This document shows, in pieces, positions 47,316 to 55,757 of a stretch of DNA of 55,757 bases. The stretch's first letter is position 1. Each line of letters begins with the position of its first letter. Both the position numbers and the translations under genes were made by a program. Source of the stretch: Hondaea fermentalgiana (lineage: Eukaryota; Sar; Bigyra; Thraustochytrida; Thraustochytriidae); assembly GCA_014084085.1 (NCBI GenBank), contig NPFB01000013.1, positions 135,958-191,714 on the forward strand. The letters are read 5' to 3'. Under the pieces are notes generated by a model. It saw only the letters and a program-made list of their open reading frames with translations. It was not told the DNA's origin and ran no database searches.

Positions 47316-49085
47316 TCAGCGATGGATGATGGTCAAACGTTCTGGTTTGCGAGTCTGCCGAGGAAGTTCAGGTTGCATCGCAGCCCATACGAGGTCTGCG
47401 AGAGCTGCGTGACCCTTCGCTGTAGGATGCACGCCATCGACTGAACCTTTCATGACAGCTTGAGACGGCTCGACGACTACGACGTCGTGGTGACGTCGAA
47501 GCTTAGCAAAGGCCTTTGGTAAAGCTTCGGAAATACGCACAGACTCTTCGTCAAAGCCAAGTTGCTTCGACACCGGAGTAAGTCGAATGGGAGGGGGCGC
47601 GATGAATAAGATTTTGAGGTTGCTACGGTTATTTTGTGCGCGTCAGCAAAACTACTTTCCCCTCGTACACATTTTCGTTTTCCTTTTTTTCCTCCCATTC
47701 CTTTCCTCTCCTTCGACCATTCCGTTTCTTTCCTTTCCTTTCATATTTATCGAAACAAAACAAAACAAGACTTACCCTTCGTGGCAATGGCCTTCGTACA
47801 TGTGACGCGCCTTGCCAATGTACCGTTCGCAGTTACTCGCGATGGTTTGAGCGGTGAACTCAAATCCTTCTTCTGGCTCGCGCACAGTGGCTCTGAGACC
47901 CTTGCTCCTAGAAGACGCAGCCTTGGCGCCTTTGTCCTCGTCACTGCTATCACTCTCTTCATCTTTGGCAGCGTCATCATCTTGATCGCGATGATCCTTA
48001 CCGGCGGACTCTGTTTTAGCCCCTCGTTCTCTGCGTTGCCTTGGCCGAGACCTAGAATGATCACTCATTGCATCAGGTTCCTTTGTTGATCCCTCTTTTA
48101 ACATTGGCGAAGACGCAATACATGCATCGGCCTCGCTGATTGTTGCAGTTACGTCCGCGCCTTTGCCCACATGGCCATTTCTGACTGCGTTTGCGGAAGC
48201 GGTCCTGCCGCCTGAAGTTTCCGCAGTTTGGGGAGATTTCTGATCTTGAACCTCGGTATCAGACTCTGCGCTGAATTCTGATTCGGAGTCCGATGAGTCA
48301 GACCCAGAGCCGGGATCGGATGCCGGCTTGTTCGTATCCTCTTCGGCATGGAGGCCAAGCTCAGCGCGCTCACGAGCATACGCACGAACGCGGGCTTTGA
48401 GATCGTGCGTGCCAAGCATGATCATTAGCCACTTTGGCGAGTGACTAGAGAACGTGGCGCCAAAGTGTCTGATCCCGTTGAAGTCCTCAGCTTTCGTCCC
48501 CACATTCCAGCCAAGATCGTGCTCCGGATTGTCATTATAGATTGTCGTGCGCTCCGGGAAATTCGATTGCACAAGTGCGAGACCTTTTTCCCACAGGCGG
48601 GGGCGAAGCAACTCACACCATGGCATCGCAAAGCGCTCAAACCGGTCATGTTGAAAAGCCCACGTGAGCGAGTCGCCATAGACAAGTGCTTCGCCTACAG
48701 TGTCACCTTTGTAACGCGGTCGTGTTCTGCGCCAAGGCTGGCGTCGCAGTGCAGCACTTGGATCATCGTAAACGACCTCATAAACTTCGCCTCGTCGCGT
48801 CTTTCCGGGTGCCGAAGAGGATCCTACGCTGCTGGAACGAGCAGCCAAGCTCCGCCGTTTCCTACTCATTGCATCAGCAGCGCTATTCGCATCCCCTGCA
48901 GACATTGCAGTCAACGAAGAGGACGCGCTTGGTCCTCCCTTTCGCAAACGACGTTTCCTTCCAGTTAATGAAGATGGACTGGGAGAGGATGATGACGCCC
49001 TATGCTTGTTGCTCTGCGCCATAGATTGCCTGCCACGAGTTTTAATCTGCTTCCGAGAAAGATTGGTTTCCTCCATTTCTTCATT

Positions 49086-49116
<31 letters not shown>

Positions 49117-49328
49117 GATTTCATTTCGCCGTCGCTTGTAACGTCCTCGTCCTTGGCGGCCTTGGAAACGCTGGTGCTGCGCTTGGCCTCCGTATTGCCT
49201 TGGGCAGAGATCTCTTCGACAGCTTGCAGGACCTCAGATTCGTCGCTGCTCCTCTCTTCGGCGTCTCTCAAGTTGCTCGCTTCGCACTTGGCCCTTCGTG
49301 CAAGGCTCTGTCGTCGAGACATGGCCAT
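47316..49328 (-). CDS. SGNH/GDSL-type hydrolase with long acidic insertion (two exons)
   Basis: 619 residues from exon 1 (47776-49328) and exon 2 (47316-47622). Residues 1-205 are a charged, Ser-rich, disordered leader with a run of 11 Asp. The hydrolase domain starts near 210, with block I VYGDSLTWAF (Ser220), a region typical of bacterial SGNH arylesterases (ERTTIYNDNPEHD, then FNGIRHF), and block III LGTHDLKAR. After about 110 residues of Ser/Asp/Glu/Lys-rich insertion the fold resumes, crosses the intron and ends with block V VDGVHPTAKGH, supplying the catalytic Asp and His. The block III Asn (GTND) is His here. SGNH enzymes cleave esters; substrate unknown. The charged leader and insertion suggest a nuclear or cytosolic rather than secreted protein. 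Confidence 0.82.
47623..47775 (-). other. SGNH hydrolase intron (153 bases)
   Basis: GTAAGT donor and CCGTAG acceptor with TGCTGAC as branch-like site. Splicing joins a glycine codon and places the IAPPP strand and the DxxH block in frame. Unspliced, the frame stops at the donor. Confidence 0.85.
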
Positions 49329-50180
49329 GACGCTGACACCCTAGCCTTTTTGCAAACTTGCACGCACGGACTTTACTCTTTGGCTGGCTGTACGCAGCCG
49401 CGCGTCGAGTCGTGCGGCAGCTCGGTGCTGCACCAGACTGCCTGGCGCTAGAGCGCAGCGCAGCGCGCAGCGACGTAAATAGATTTTTCGCGCAGCTAAC
49501 GGAGGTCGTTTGAGGTATGACTTGGTTCAAACGTTGGAAAAATTTTAACCAAAATAGGCCGACGCTGCCGCTCGATGGGTGCTTGAATTATGGGACAGCG
49601 CCATCCTCTTGAAGGCTACGCTCGGCATAACACTATAGCTGTTCTCCGCGGAGGAGACCACGTACTAGAGAATGATGTGTCGCAGCTCTGTGGCATTTTG
49701 CCACAGTAATTCTTGTAGACAGGCCCAATGGAAAAATGGAAGTGAATTGTCGGGCTTACACGCCCGAAGAAGAATAAGGCATCGTATAGCACATCATCCT
49801 GCTTGCAGAAAGCCACTTTTTGTTTGCAAGCTTGATTTCATTTTCAGTAGAGTTCCGAGTCTATACATAGAGTCCTACGAGAGGTATATTTCGAAACTTC
49901 GGCACAATATCAGCTATTGTTTATCCTAAAATAAAACGACATTATGTGATTAATTTACCGTTTACCCGATTCTAACTCATAAACTAACCCCACACTTTCT
50001 ATCAGGTATCCGGTGACCGGTAGGAAAGGAAGGCTCAAATTCGAGTCGGAGTCCGTCCAACTTCGGCCGCGCCACGCTCAAAGAGGTTCTTCTATCCTTG
50101 CCCAGCGAGGCGCCGCAGTTTGTTACAGCATCGAAAGCTATTTTGGCCCTTGCCTGTGCCAATCGCCCGCGACGACCCCG
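49329..50180. promoter_or_regulatory. Divergent intergenic region, SGNH hydrolase / EF-hand protein
   Basis: An 852-base region with AT-rich sequence on the right (about 49830-49990). A TTTCTATCAG element at 49996-50005 resembles a 3' splice site, so the EF-hand gene may have an upstream exon. No tandem array is present. Confidence 0.5.
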
Positions 50181-53100
50181 ATGCAGCCGCAGCGACCACG
50201 AAGTGCCAAGCCGCACTCACGGCGCAAAAGACCTTGCACAGCACCAAGCAAACGAAGTAGTATTAGCGCAGCCGAAGAAGGACATGCTGCGACACGCTCA
50301 AGAGCTGCCCGGCATGGGGAGGCGATGCAGCCATGGTGGATGGCAGGGAATAGCAATGCTGATGAAGATGATGGTGACGGCAAGGTGGCCCTTGACAAGA
50401 AGGCGAACGAGGCCATGAGCGGGATTGTGCGGTGGGAAAGCGACGAAGTTCTTCCGCTCCAACCCTTTATTGGCGTAGTTATTCGCGAAGCTCCAAAAGC
50501 CGCAACCTGTGCAGTGGATATCCCGCAAAAGAAAGCGCTTTCGCCAAAACGATCACGACCTCGGCCGGCATCGGCCTGCGTTCCAAAACAAGAAAATGTC
50601 TTGTCGCATCAAACGCAGTACGCAGAGTCTAGGGAGCCCCCGCTTCGCTTTGCTCCAACACACGAAGAGCGCGCACCTATTTTGCAGCGCCGACCGCACC
50701 ATCACACCGCAAAGAAACCCGAAAAGGTACCAGCAAAGAACCCAACATCTGATCTACCATCTACTGAGGATCGTGTCGAACAAAGTCGGCCAGAGCGACC
50801 GCACGAGCAGTCAGAGGGAACGATCGCATTTCCATTCTCTGCCAAACTTGGAAAAAGCTTTTGCAAAGTGCGCGAAATGCGCCAAAACATTGCTTTGCAC
50901 TCGGCCGTGCTCGCGTTCAAGCACCAGATTGAGCATCCGAAAGCAAAACTTTCGCATGAGCTCAAGCGTGATCGTATGCGAACGCTCGAGCAACAGAGCC
51001 TTGCTGACCGGACGCGAGTATTGGCATCCTACGTTGCGAAGGAATCCGGTCCAGAATCCGAGCAAGGCCCAGAACGTGAGACCAGCGGGTCTGCGCACGA
51101 CACGGACCGAAACTCCTTCGCCTTTGGCTGGGATGCTATTTCGAATCCGGACCATTTGCGAGGAGTGGATCACTCGGCAGTGATCTGGGACAATGTTGCG
51201 AAGCACCTGGACCTTTCGATTCTCTTGCAAGAAGTCTACAACGCAAAGCCAGAGACGCTACCTTCGGTGTCTTCAACGCACAAAGCCTTCTCTTTACTCA
51301 AAACAATCACGGAGCTCGTCGAGGACGATCTTGTGGCGAGCGCACTTACTGCCGTTGGTCAGGTGCTAACGTCCGCCGCCTTCTGTCCGAGGTCAACATC
51401 AGGTTGCTGCAGCGAGCAGACGAGCGAAGAGCTAAACCCTGCTCATGCCAAAACCTCCTTTTACTTTGAATCACAAGAAAAGCTGGTGAGCGAGAATGCA
51501 GAGATGCGAGAGCGGCTAGGCGTTTTGGAAGCCAAGATTCGCCAGCAAGATTATCTCATCGAAGAGCTGCAAAAATCTTCCAACAGAAATGCCGAGCAAG
51601 AACGACGCGATGAAGAGACAAAGCGAAAGAAGTCGTCGGGGCCCTCGCGCGTCACGGCCGCGGTGGAAGCACTGCAACATACCCTCGCGCGTGTCGCGCC
51701 GCACGCCCGCGACCGCACAGACATTGTCTTGGAGCTCTATCGCACTGGTTCTGTTCCGGTGGACGAGCTGACCATTGCCGGTCTATTTGATCTTTTGGAG
51801 GAAGACGCCGTGCCGGACGCCTTGCGACTCGTTCTTCAGGAATGCATCTCAAAAGAGAGCGCAGTTGAAGCAGTATGTTGCACGCTTCAGCGCGAGGACG
51901 CTGTTGCCGTCGCGCAGCGCGCCATGGAAAAGGATCCGGGTGTGGAACGTATTTTTTCCGTGCAAGCGCCTTCGCTGACGCGTCTGATTTCCTTTTGGGA
52001 ATTGCACTGGGGCAAATTTTGCGACATTTTGTGGTTCTCGCCTGAATTGCTCCGTACGATCGTGGCAAGCAGACCGGAGGTGGCAGGCAAGTTTCTAAAA
52101 GTGTACTGCCAATGGCTCGCACAAGACAATGGGGCCAAGGTCATGTTTGAGCGACACCGTTCGGTGATGGAGGAAATCTTGAATCAGGTCGTGGACTTCG
52201 GGCCGAGTTTTCTCGAGGCAACGCTCGTTCGAAATCGACAAACGCTGCGAGACATTTTGGAGTCAAAGTCTGCTGGAGAAGATCTCTTGGAGACCTTGGC
52301 GGATTCAAGTCCACACATCGTGGGCACGATTCTTGACTTTAGTCAATCGACGCTGGGGGACTCACTTGCGCAACGTGCCGACCTTCTTGGCCAAGTCACT
52401 GCGCAAAACGCGGCGTGGCTCTTGGCCTTTCTGCGAAACAACCAAGAGGTTGTCTCGCGTACGCTGTGCACGGATGTGGGCCTCTTGCCTGGCCTCATTG
52501 CGAGCTCACCCATGTTAATGGACGCATTGGTGCGAAACAGTACGGAGGAGCTCGGTTTTCACGTGGCTGGGCATGCGGAGGCGATTGTGGCTGCGCTGGC
52601 GCAAGCTCCGTGCGAGACCTTGGAGAAAGACGTCCTTGCAGCTCATCCAAAGCTACTGCTGGGTGACAAGGCGCGATTGGAGCGTCTTGGACTTCGAAAT
52701 CTAGCAGCATACCACAGCTCGTGCGTTGAGCAAGCATCGCAAACGGACCCAGTCTCCTCGACGCAGATCTCGGGCCACGGACAGGCACGATCACTTGTTG
52801 AGATTGTTGGCAAGCGCAAGGCACGGGCCGACGGATGGACGCTTGACGAGCTCGAAAGCACGATTGCGCAAGTTTATCAAGAAAAGATTGATGCTGATGC
52901 AATTGATGACCGGGCTGGCCACGCTCGCGAGCCATTGTCAGAAGTCGTGTACGACCATTTCCTGAGCAAGGAAGATGACGTCGCTGCAACTAAACGTGCG
53001 CTCGCGGCATTTACGGTGGCACTCCGTTCAATGGCAGACACTTCGACAACGGTACGATGGTTTGGCGTACTCGTAGGCGCCATTGACGCGGAGAGGTATT

Positions 53101-54056
53101 CGACACAAGCGGAAAGCTTTTTTCTATCGCTTGTGCGAGCTCTTGTACCCTATGAGGATGTTGGTGAGTGCATTGATTCTTCTGAGGGCCAGACGTTATT
53201 ACCGTTTTTGCAGGTTCTGAATGCTGTGATGGGTATCGCATCAATGTACTGGTACGAGATCTCGGATCGCGAAGCTCTCATGGACCGGCTGGGCGAGCTG
53301 CAGCAGTACGAAGTTGCCAACAGCGATTTGTTGGGCGAGCTGGAGTCCAATAGGCTGTGGGCAAAGTACACAGAAGAGGACCTACAGAGCGCGAGGTCGG
53401 GGATTTCCCTCGTTCACGCATCGACAACGGACTCGTCCTCCTCAGAAGCTGTCGAGGATGCGAGCGGAGTTCCAAAGGATGAAGCAAGAGAGGAGGAAGA
53501 AGGGACAGGAGTGGAAATGGAGGTTGCGGAGGACGCGCAGCGAGGGTCGTTGACGATGAAGAGCATTGTGCAGACTCGTATCATGTCGCAGAGTAATCAG
53601 CTGGCTTCCAATATCTTTTCGATGATGCGTGGCCGACGGCATTCGAGCGCGCGCCAATTGGCGGCACAGGAACAGGCCGCCAATCCTTTGGGGAAGAAAG
53701 AAACGTTGTGCGTGTCTCTGCATGAAGTGCTGGACGTGGTCATGCGCGCGTGGTATGCTATGGAGAAGAGTGAATATGATACACTTTGCGAGATTTTCAA
53801 GTCTGGAGACTCCAACGGTGATGGTATCCTGGACATGGATGAGTGGGAGCTGCTGGTGTTGGTGGTGGATCCGCACGCAGATCCTCGCACGGTTCGACGC
53901 ATGTTCAAGATGACCGGGGAGGAAAACGAAGACGGAGAACACATTATTACGCCGAGCGAATTTGTGCAGGTTATGCGGGCTCACAAATACACTGGGCCGG
54001 CACTGGCGCATTTGCGGTCAAAGATTCTCGCTTCGCGATCAGGCAAGGGGGAATAG
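50181..54056 (+). CDS. Large EF-hand protein with coiled coil and helical repeat array
   Basis: 1,291 residues from the ATG at 50181; the open frame extends upstream without an ATG. The N-terminus is basic and Ser/Pro-rich (RPRSAKPHSRRKRPCTAPS), a composition common in flagellar proteins. A coiled coil follows at about 430-490. At about 610-825 there is an array of five Leu-rich helical repeats of about 32-36 residues, each opening with a Ser-Pro, Gly-Pro or Asn-Ala start (FSPELLRTIV, FGPSFLEATL, SSPHIVGTIL, NAAWLLAFLR, SSPMLMDALV). Near the C-terminus is one canonical EF-hand loop, DSNGDGILDMDE (about 1210), with a second, degenerate one about 40 residues later. One good loop predicts calcium sensing. 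I know no family with this exact arrangement; a cytoskeletal or flagellar role is a guess. Confidence 0.8.
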   Translation: MQPQRPRSAKPHSRRKRPCTAPSKRSSISAAEEGHAATRSRAARHGEAMQPWWMAGNSNADEDDGDGKVALDKKANEAMSGIVRWESDEVLPLQPFIGVVIREAPKAATCAVDIPQKKALSPKRSRPRPASACVPKQENVLSHQTQYAESREPPLRFAPTHEERAPILQRRPHHHTAKKPEKVPAKNPTSDLPSTEDRVEQSRPERPHEQSEGTIAFPFSAKLGKSFCKVREMRQNIALHSAVLAFKHQIEHPKAKLSHELKRDRMRTLEQQSLADRTRVLASYVAKESGPESEQGPERETSGSAHDTDRNSFAFGWDAISNPDHLRGVDHSAVIWDNVAKHLDLSILLQEVYNAKPETLPSVSSTHKAFSLLKTITELVEDDLVASALTAVGQVLTSAAFCPRSTSGCCSEQTSEELNPAHAKTSFYFESQEKLVSENAEMRERLGVLEAKIRQQDYLIEELQKSSNRNAEQERRDEETKRKKSSGPSRVTAAVEALQHTLARVAPHARDRTDIVLELYRTGSVPVDELTIAGLFDLLEEDAVPDALRLVLQECISKESAVEAVCCTLQREDAVAVAQRAMEKDPGVERIFSVQAPSLTRLISFWELHWGKFCDILWFSPELLRTIVASRPEVAGKFLKVYCQWLAQDNGAKVMFERHRSVMEEILNQVVDFGPSFLEATLVRNRQTLRDILESKSAGEDLLETLADSSPHIVGTILDFSQSTLGDSLAQRADLLGQVTAQNAAWLLAFLRNNQEVVSRTLCTDVGLLPGLIASSPMLMDALVRNSTEELGFHVAGHAEAIVAALAQAPCETLEKDVLAAHPKLLLGDKARLERLGLRNLAAYHSSCVEQASQTDPVSSTQISGHGQARSLVEIVGKRKARADGWTLDELESTIAQVYQEKIDADAIDDRAGHAREPLSEVVYDHFLSKEDDVAATKRALAAFTVALRSMADTSTTVRWFGVLVGAIDAERYSTQAESFFLSLVRALVPYEDVGECIDSSEGQTLLPFLQVLNAVMGIASMYWYEISDREALMDRLGELQQYEVANSDLLGELESNRLWAKYTEEDLQSARSGISLVHASTTDSSSSEAVEDASGVPKDEAREEEEGTGVEMEVAEDAQRGSLTMKSIVQTRIMSQSNQLASNIFSMMRGRRHSSARQLAAQEQAANPLGKKETLCVSLHEVLDVVMRAWYAMEKSEYDTLCEIFKSGDSNGDGILDMDEWELLVLVVDPHADPRTVRRMFKMTGEENEDGEHIITPSEFVQVMRAHKYTGPALAHLRSKILASRSGKGE

Positions 54057-54389
54057 GCTTTTCAAAACTTTCATTGACCAAAAACAAACAAATGGAATGC
54101 GAAAAAAGGAAGAAGAGCCACCATGCAGCGATTCATTTCAGTAATTTCGTACTTGGGAGGTGCGAAATAAAAATGAGTTTTGATCGCAAAAGACAAGGGG
54201 TAAAAAATGGGGAAATATTTGTACTATCTAGGATCTACCATGCCTCTCCAGCGCTCGTTGTTTGTTTTTATCTTGTTGTTGTTATTAATGTCAGACGATA
54301 TGAGCGCACGTGCCTTGGATGAAGACGAGAAGATTCTACTCCCAGGGAATTTAGACATGTAGCCTAGGATCTTGGAGAATGCGCATACA
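54057..54389. other. Convergent intergenic region
   Basis: A 333-base AT-richer region shared by two 3' ends. No repeat or gene is seen. Confidence 0.5.
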
Positions 54390-55499
54390 TCACGCATAAA
54401 AATAAATAGACTGGCCGACGGCATGGTTGTAGCCGAAGCAGGCCTTTGTGGCAATTTTGGGAAAAGCAAGGTCGACTACCTCGTCTTGAAGGGGGGTCCG
54501 GCCGCATCCGCTCGCCCATCCTGAGGAAGACTCGAAGTCAGGAGCGTATGTGCGTGATCGAGGGGCATCAAGAGACTTGGGATCTACGCTGGCAACGCCA
54601 TCGGTGAAGAGAGCCACGAAGGGGTTGCGACCAAAGGCCCGGCAGAGCTCGCGCAACGTCTCGGCATTGAAGCGCTGGCATTCAGCGCGGGGGCCCACAG
54701 GGTCGAGAGCAGCCCTATGGCCCGCGCGATTTCCATGGAGAAGCATGGGTCCCAGCGGAAGGTCGAGCTCTGTAAAGAGGAGTTCGCGCAGCTCTGTGGC
54801 TCTCTCTACGGAGAACCGCGCTGACACGAAGAGGAGGCCGTAAGCATTTCGCGCAATGCGCGCAAGCGTGCGGGCACAGAGCGAGGTTTGGGCCGAGACT
54901 ACGGGCGCAATGGCGCCGCTTGCTTCTAGCTGGACGAAGACGTCAAGGTTCACGACGACCATGCGGCTCGAGGAGGCCAGGACGTAGACTGCTGCGTCAT
55001 CGATGGACTGCACTTGGCCATTCCCGCGGACCCAGGTGTACGAGAGCTGGTTCCGCCCCGCATGGAGTGGAAGCTCGCGCAAAGCGGCACCGTGCAACCT
55101 CGTGGTCTGTCCGAGGTGCAGCGCAATTTCCGCTGCCTCAGGTCCCGGTGTGAGCAGCGCAGGTCCCTTGCGCGCGGCCGCAAATGAGGGCTTGCCATGT
55201 GCCACAGACACTCTTTGTCCGATGCGCGTGCCGTTGACTCGAATCTCTACGGCATCGCGCTCCTCCTCGTCGCCGACGACAACGTCCACACTCTCGTCAT
55301 CGTCGTCGTCGCTACCGGCGACGTCCCTGCCGAGGTGGGCCAGGAAAGGCGTCGCCTCGAGCGCGGCGGCCTCGGTCTCGGCCACCTCGCGCTTGCCGTC
55401 GGCCCGGGTTCTGCCGCGCACCAGTACCACGTCGCCTGCGCCCACGGCCTCCTGCTGCGCGAACAGCAGCCGCGCGAGCGCGGCCCACACGCCCGCCAT
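54390..55499 (-). CDS. Compact lipin-like (N-LIP + LNS2) protein lacking the phosphatase motif
   Basis: 369 residues from the ATG at 55499; the longer frame starts at a TTG. Residues 1-110 match the N-LIP domain: GAGDVVLVRG, then ATPFLAHLG and VEIRVNGTRI followed by AHGKPSF. Residues about 150-340 match the LNS2 domain: NQLSYTWV, VYVLASSSRMVVVNLDVFV, an ARTLARIARNAYGLLFVSAR segment, and LPLGPMLLHG. In active lipin/PAH1 phosphatidate phosphatases the strand after the hydrophobic run ends DIDGT (DxDxT). Here it reads NLDVF, with Asn184, Asp186 and Phe188, so the nucleophilic Asp and the Thr are lost. Typical lipins are 650-900 residues; here the middle region is almost absent. It probably binds lipid or regulates without catalysis. 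An extended acidic insertion (SDDDDDES) interrupts N-LIP. Confidence 0.75.
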   Translation of the reverse strand: MAGVWAALARLLFAQQEAVGAGDVVLVRGRTRADGKREVAETEAAALEATPFLAHLGRDVAGSDDDDDESVDVVVGDEEERDAVEIRVNGTRIGQRVSVAHGKPSFAAARKGPALLTPGPEAAEIALHLGQTTRLHGAALRELPLHAGRNQLSYTWVRGNGQVQSIDDAAVYVLASSSRMVVVNLDVFVQLEASGAIAPVVSAQTSLCARTLARIARNAYGLLFVSARFSVERATELRELLFTELDLPLGPMLLHGNRAGHRAALDPVGPRAECQRFNAETLRELCRAFGRNPFVALFTDGVASVDPKSLDAPRSRTYAPDFESSSGWASGCGRTPLQDEVVDLAFPKIATKACFGYNHAVGQSIYFYA

Positions 55500-55757
55500 G
55501 CGGCCTGCGCTGCGGCAGCGGCAGCGCGCACGCGAGCTCGATGTGCCGATGCGACGAGACGAGACGAGACGAGACGAGACGTCGAAGGCGAGACGATCTA
55601 TCTCCCTCGCCAAGACAGAAAGAAAGAAAGAGAAGAAGAGACTCAGTTGGCCGCGCGCGGAGCGCCGGCAGCGAAGACTCGCGCGGGCGGGGCGGCGCGG
55701 CGGCGGAGGCGCGGCTGCTGCGGCTGCGCTGCGACTCGGGTCTGCTGCCGGGCGAGG
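55500..55757. promoter_or_regulatory. 5' flank of the lipin-like gene
   Basis: GC-rich sequence with five exact GAGAC units at 55556-55580, about 57 bases upstream of the start codon. The window ends here. Confidence 0.6.
55556..55580. repeat. (GAGAC)5 pentamer array
   Basis: Five perfect units, followed after a short spacer by an (AAAG)n-like stretch. It lies in the 5' flank of the lipin-like gene. Confidence 0.9.

Noticed and set aside
1..55757. tRNA or rRNA genes
   Set aside because: No T-loop GGTTCGANNCC with matching acceptor arms, and no rRNA-like conserved blocks noticed by eye. A covariance search would settle it.

Overview
This is nuclear DNA of a eukaryote. The window carries spliceosomal introns, a TFIIH helicase, a proteasome-lid subunit, kinesin-2, an ARF-family GTPase and a RING ubiquitin ligase. 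GC content is high, genes are compact and intron-poor, and intergenic regions are short. With a flagellar kinesin and long low-complexity insertions, this suggests a unicellular flagellate. My best guess is a stramenopile of the labyrinthulomycete/thraustochytrid type. That placement is an inference from gene content and style, not from a phylogeny.

Layout. Positions 1-7,000 are gene-poor. They hold three short minus-strand ORFs (894-1109, 3920-4108, 5371-5541) that share a C-terminal motif, SRPR[ML]ETxx[LF]LPx[YF]; I read these as a small tandem family I do not recognise. From 7,027 to 14,927 three minus-strand genes follow: a PPR protein, a mitochondrial-looking RecD2-type helicase, and XPD/Rad3. 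From there almost every gene alternates in strand: DSS1/SEM1 (+), a 2,275-residue multidomain protein (-), kinesin-2 (+), a truncated hemoglobin with a glutamine-rich tail (-), a GST-like protein (+), the copper chaperone ATX1 (+), a divergent ARL GTPase (-), an RNF10-like RING protein (+), a very acidic nuclear-type protein (-), a FAAH-like amidase (+), a patatin/TGL-type lipase (-), an internally duplicated membrane protein (+), an SGNH hydrolase (-), an EF-hand protein with a helical repeat array (+), and a compact lipin-like protein (-). A 100-base assembly gap sits inside a CAGCG repeat at 28509-28608.

How the genes may work together. Kinesin-2 drives intraflagellar transport. It is divergently transcribed from the IQ/SAM/ankyrin multidomain protein, so the two may be a co-expressed flagellar pair. 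XPD (repair/transcription), RecD2 (organellar DNA) and DSS1 (proteasome, and BRCA2/TREX-2 in other organisms) form a genome-maintenance neighbourhood. The right-hand 18 kb is rich in lipid or ester hydrolases (amidase, patatin lipase, SGNH hydrolase, lipin-like protein), though this may be coincidence.

Strongest oddities: the three-member small-protein family; the multidomain protein, whose receiver domain lacks its phospho-Asp and whose alpha/beta-hydrolase domain lacks its nucleophile; the lipin-like protein with DxDxT replaced by NLDVF; the membrane protein built from two about 300-residue halves; a decayed second copy of the ATX1 last exon just downstream of ATX1; and recurrent pentamer-based tandem repeats in the 5' flanks of divergent gene pairs.
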